From: Arthrobacter sp.
GTDB taxonomy: Bacteria; Actinomycetota; Actinomycetes; Actinomycetales; Micrococcaceae
Assembly: GCA_030146405.1 (NCBI GenBank)
Contig: JASLBS010000022.1
Span: 1 to 5,783, forward strand
Length of the DNA: 5,783 nucleotides
Direction of reading: 5' to 3'
The translations under genes and the position numbers were made by a program. The notes beneath the pieces were generated by a model that worked only from the letters and a program-made list of their open reading frames with translations, was not told where the DNA came from and did not search any database. Positions 5,291-5,783 of this stretch are shown piece after piece. Within the stretch, counting starts at the first letter, position 1, and every line of letters starts with the position of its first letter.

Positions 5291-5473
5291 TGTGGGTAAG
5301 TGTGAATAAGCTGTGGATTACGCGGCGTGTCTTGTGCACAGGATGGGGAGAACCCTGTGGACAACAAAAAACTTCTGGCGCCTTACAGCCCCTGACGTGG
5401 GACGATGCTGCGAAACGTATGTGGACGAGGAACAACTTCCGGCTCGCGCCGTCCACAGGGACGCTGTTGACAA
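5291..5473. promoter_or_regulatory. Cluster of DnaA-box-like 9-mers upstream of dnaB
   Basis: Compared with TTATCCACA/TTGTCCACA, these sites are visible: TGTGGGTAA 5291-5299, TGTGAATAA 5301-5309, TGTGGATTA 5312-5320, TTGTGCACA 5332-5340, TGTGGACAA 5356-5364 (perfect), TGTGGACGA 5420-5428, CCGTCCACA 5449-5457 (two mismatches) and TGTTGACAA 5465-5473. The six intermediate-quality sites each have one mismatch. Six of the eight have the consensus on the minus strand, which is the dnaB direction. An A-rich run (5366-5371) adjoins the perfect box. The first three are spaced 10 and 11 bp, on the same helix face. DnaA binding is inferred from sequence only. The main oriC is expected beside dnaA, which is not in this window. 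Confidence 0.65.
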
Positions 5474-5696
5474 CCCGGGCGGAAGTAGTTGCGCAAAGTC
5501 CTGCAGCGGGACGTATGCCCCCGCGGTGACGCGTATCGGCGTCCTGCCCGCTCCGTGCCGGGGCGGGACGAGCACATATGCGCCGGGAGGCGTAGACGGG
5601 CTCCTGCCGGCCCGCCGTCGGAGTCGCAGCGAGGCATGCTTCCCACCCTCCCTGCAGACCAGGCGACCAGCGACTGGCCCTCCCGGAGCTCCAACG
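5474..5696. other. Intergenic stretch without a recognisable gene
   Basis: Neither strand gives a convincing protein here. The open frames translate to Arg/Pro/Ser-rich sequence with no ribosome binding site. One moderate hairpin is visible (5541-5549 with 5561-5569, 9 bp with one G-U pair). I recognise no tRNA or known small RNA. Confidence 0.4.
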
Positions 5697-5728
5697 CAGG
5701 AAGCCCCCGCTTCCGCGGGGGCTTCCTG
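5697..5728 (-). terminator. Terminator hairpin after rplI
   Basis: A perfect 14-bp stem (5697-5710 with 5715-5728) closes a 4-base loop and lies 28 bases beyond the minus-strand stop codon at 5756. It is strongly GC-rich (CCCCCGC/GCGGGGG) without a U-tract. It would end the ribosomal protein transcript before the DnaA-box region and dnaB. Confidence 0.85.
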
Positions 5729-5742
5729 GTGGACCTGGTGGA
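5725..5742. repeat. Short tandem repeat, two perfect 9-bp units
   Basis: CCTGGTGGA occurs twice in immediate tandem between the rplI stop codon and its terminator hairpin, overlapping the base of the hairpin by four bases. It has no evident function and may be chance. Confidence 0.5.
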
Positions 5743-5755
5743 ACTGGCAGCAGAA

Positions 5756-5783
5756 TCAGCTGGCAACGACGTCCAGATCGATG
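5756..5783 (-). CDS. rplI: Ribosomal protein bL9, C-terminal end (partial)
   Basis: Only eight codons and a TGA stop lie in the window, giving IDLDVVAS. This matches the usual actinobacterial L9 ending, a beta-strand of the form (V/I)xLxVVA(A/S). The position directly upstream of dnaB on the same strand, with a terminator after it, is the canonical rplI place in the rpsF-ssb-rpsR-rplI-dnaB order. L9 binds 23S rRNA at the base of the L1 stalk. The call depends on context as much as on sequence because the fragment is so short. Confidence 0.75.

Noticed and set aside
5467..5472. Perfect -35 hexamer TTGACA on the plus strand
   Set aside because: No -10 element lies 16-18 bases downstream and no plus-strand gene follows; the bases are better explained as part of a DnaA-box-like site.
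5291..5473. The chromosomal origin oriC itself
   Set aside because: In actinobacteria oriC lies beside dnaA/dnaN, neither of which is here, and no extended AT-rich unwinding element is seen; an accessory cluster fits better.
5383..5766. 127-codon minus-strand frame in the rplI-dnaB spacer
   Set aside because: It overlaps the rplI end and its terminator hairpin, is Arg/Pro/Ser-rich with no protein-like pattern, and lacks a ribosome binding site.
1..5783. CRISPR array, insertion sequence, prophage, tRNA or defence system
   Set aside because: No regularly spaced repeats, transposase, terminal inverted repeats, integrase or tRNA cloverleaf were seen; the genes are ordinary chromosomal families with uniform GC-rich codon use.

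Overview
This window reads as chromosomal DNA from a high-GC Gram-positive actinobacterium. A Micrococcaceae, Arthrobacter-like host is my best guess. It rests on the DnaB sequence, which matches my memory of Arthrobacter replicative helicases along most of its length, on the end of rplI lying upstream of dnaB, and on actinobacterial families such as DUF3618 and PRC-barrel/DUF2382. The genus is an inference.

Layout, left to right. Bases 1-712 (+) hold the 3' part of a DUF3618 membrane-anchored protein with 11-residue amphipathic repeats. Two strong hairpins (728-765 and 821-862) separate it from a convergent minus-strand pair: a small unrecognised protein (1468-1842) whose end overlaps the start of an isochorismatase-family cysteine hydrolase (894-1481). 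A GC-rich stretch (1843-2239) holds the leader and probable promoter of that pair. It also holds the start signals of a plus-strand PRC-barrel/DUF2382 stress-type protein (2240-3130), which ends at a clean terminator hairpin. A MarR-family regulator (3327-3749, +) follows, with a candidate operator upstream. It converges on dnaB (3746-5122, -), and the two stop codons interlock in one CTAG. Upstream of dnaB are about 630 bases without a convincing gene. Then come a terminator hairpin and the last eight codons of rplI (L9) on the minus strand at the window edge.

How the genes fit together. The right half is the ribosomal protein/replication locus (rpsF-ssb-rpsR-rplI-dnaB order in many actinobacteria), with dnaB set apart from rplI by a terminator and a long spacer. 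The left half looks like a stress and cell-envelope neighbourhood: DUF3618 anchor, PRC/DUF2382 protein, MarR regulator and cysteine hydrolase. Functional links among those four are not shown by the sequence.

The most interesting signal is in the rplI-dnaB spacer. About eight DnaA-box-like 9-mers lie within 183 bases (5291-5473), one perfect to the actinobacterial form TTGTCCACA. Three of them are consecutive and phased at 10-11 bp. This suggests DnaA binding just upstream of the helicase gene, for dnaB regulation, DnaA titration or an accessory origin-like role.
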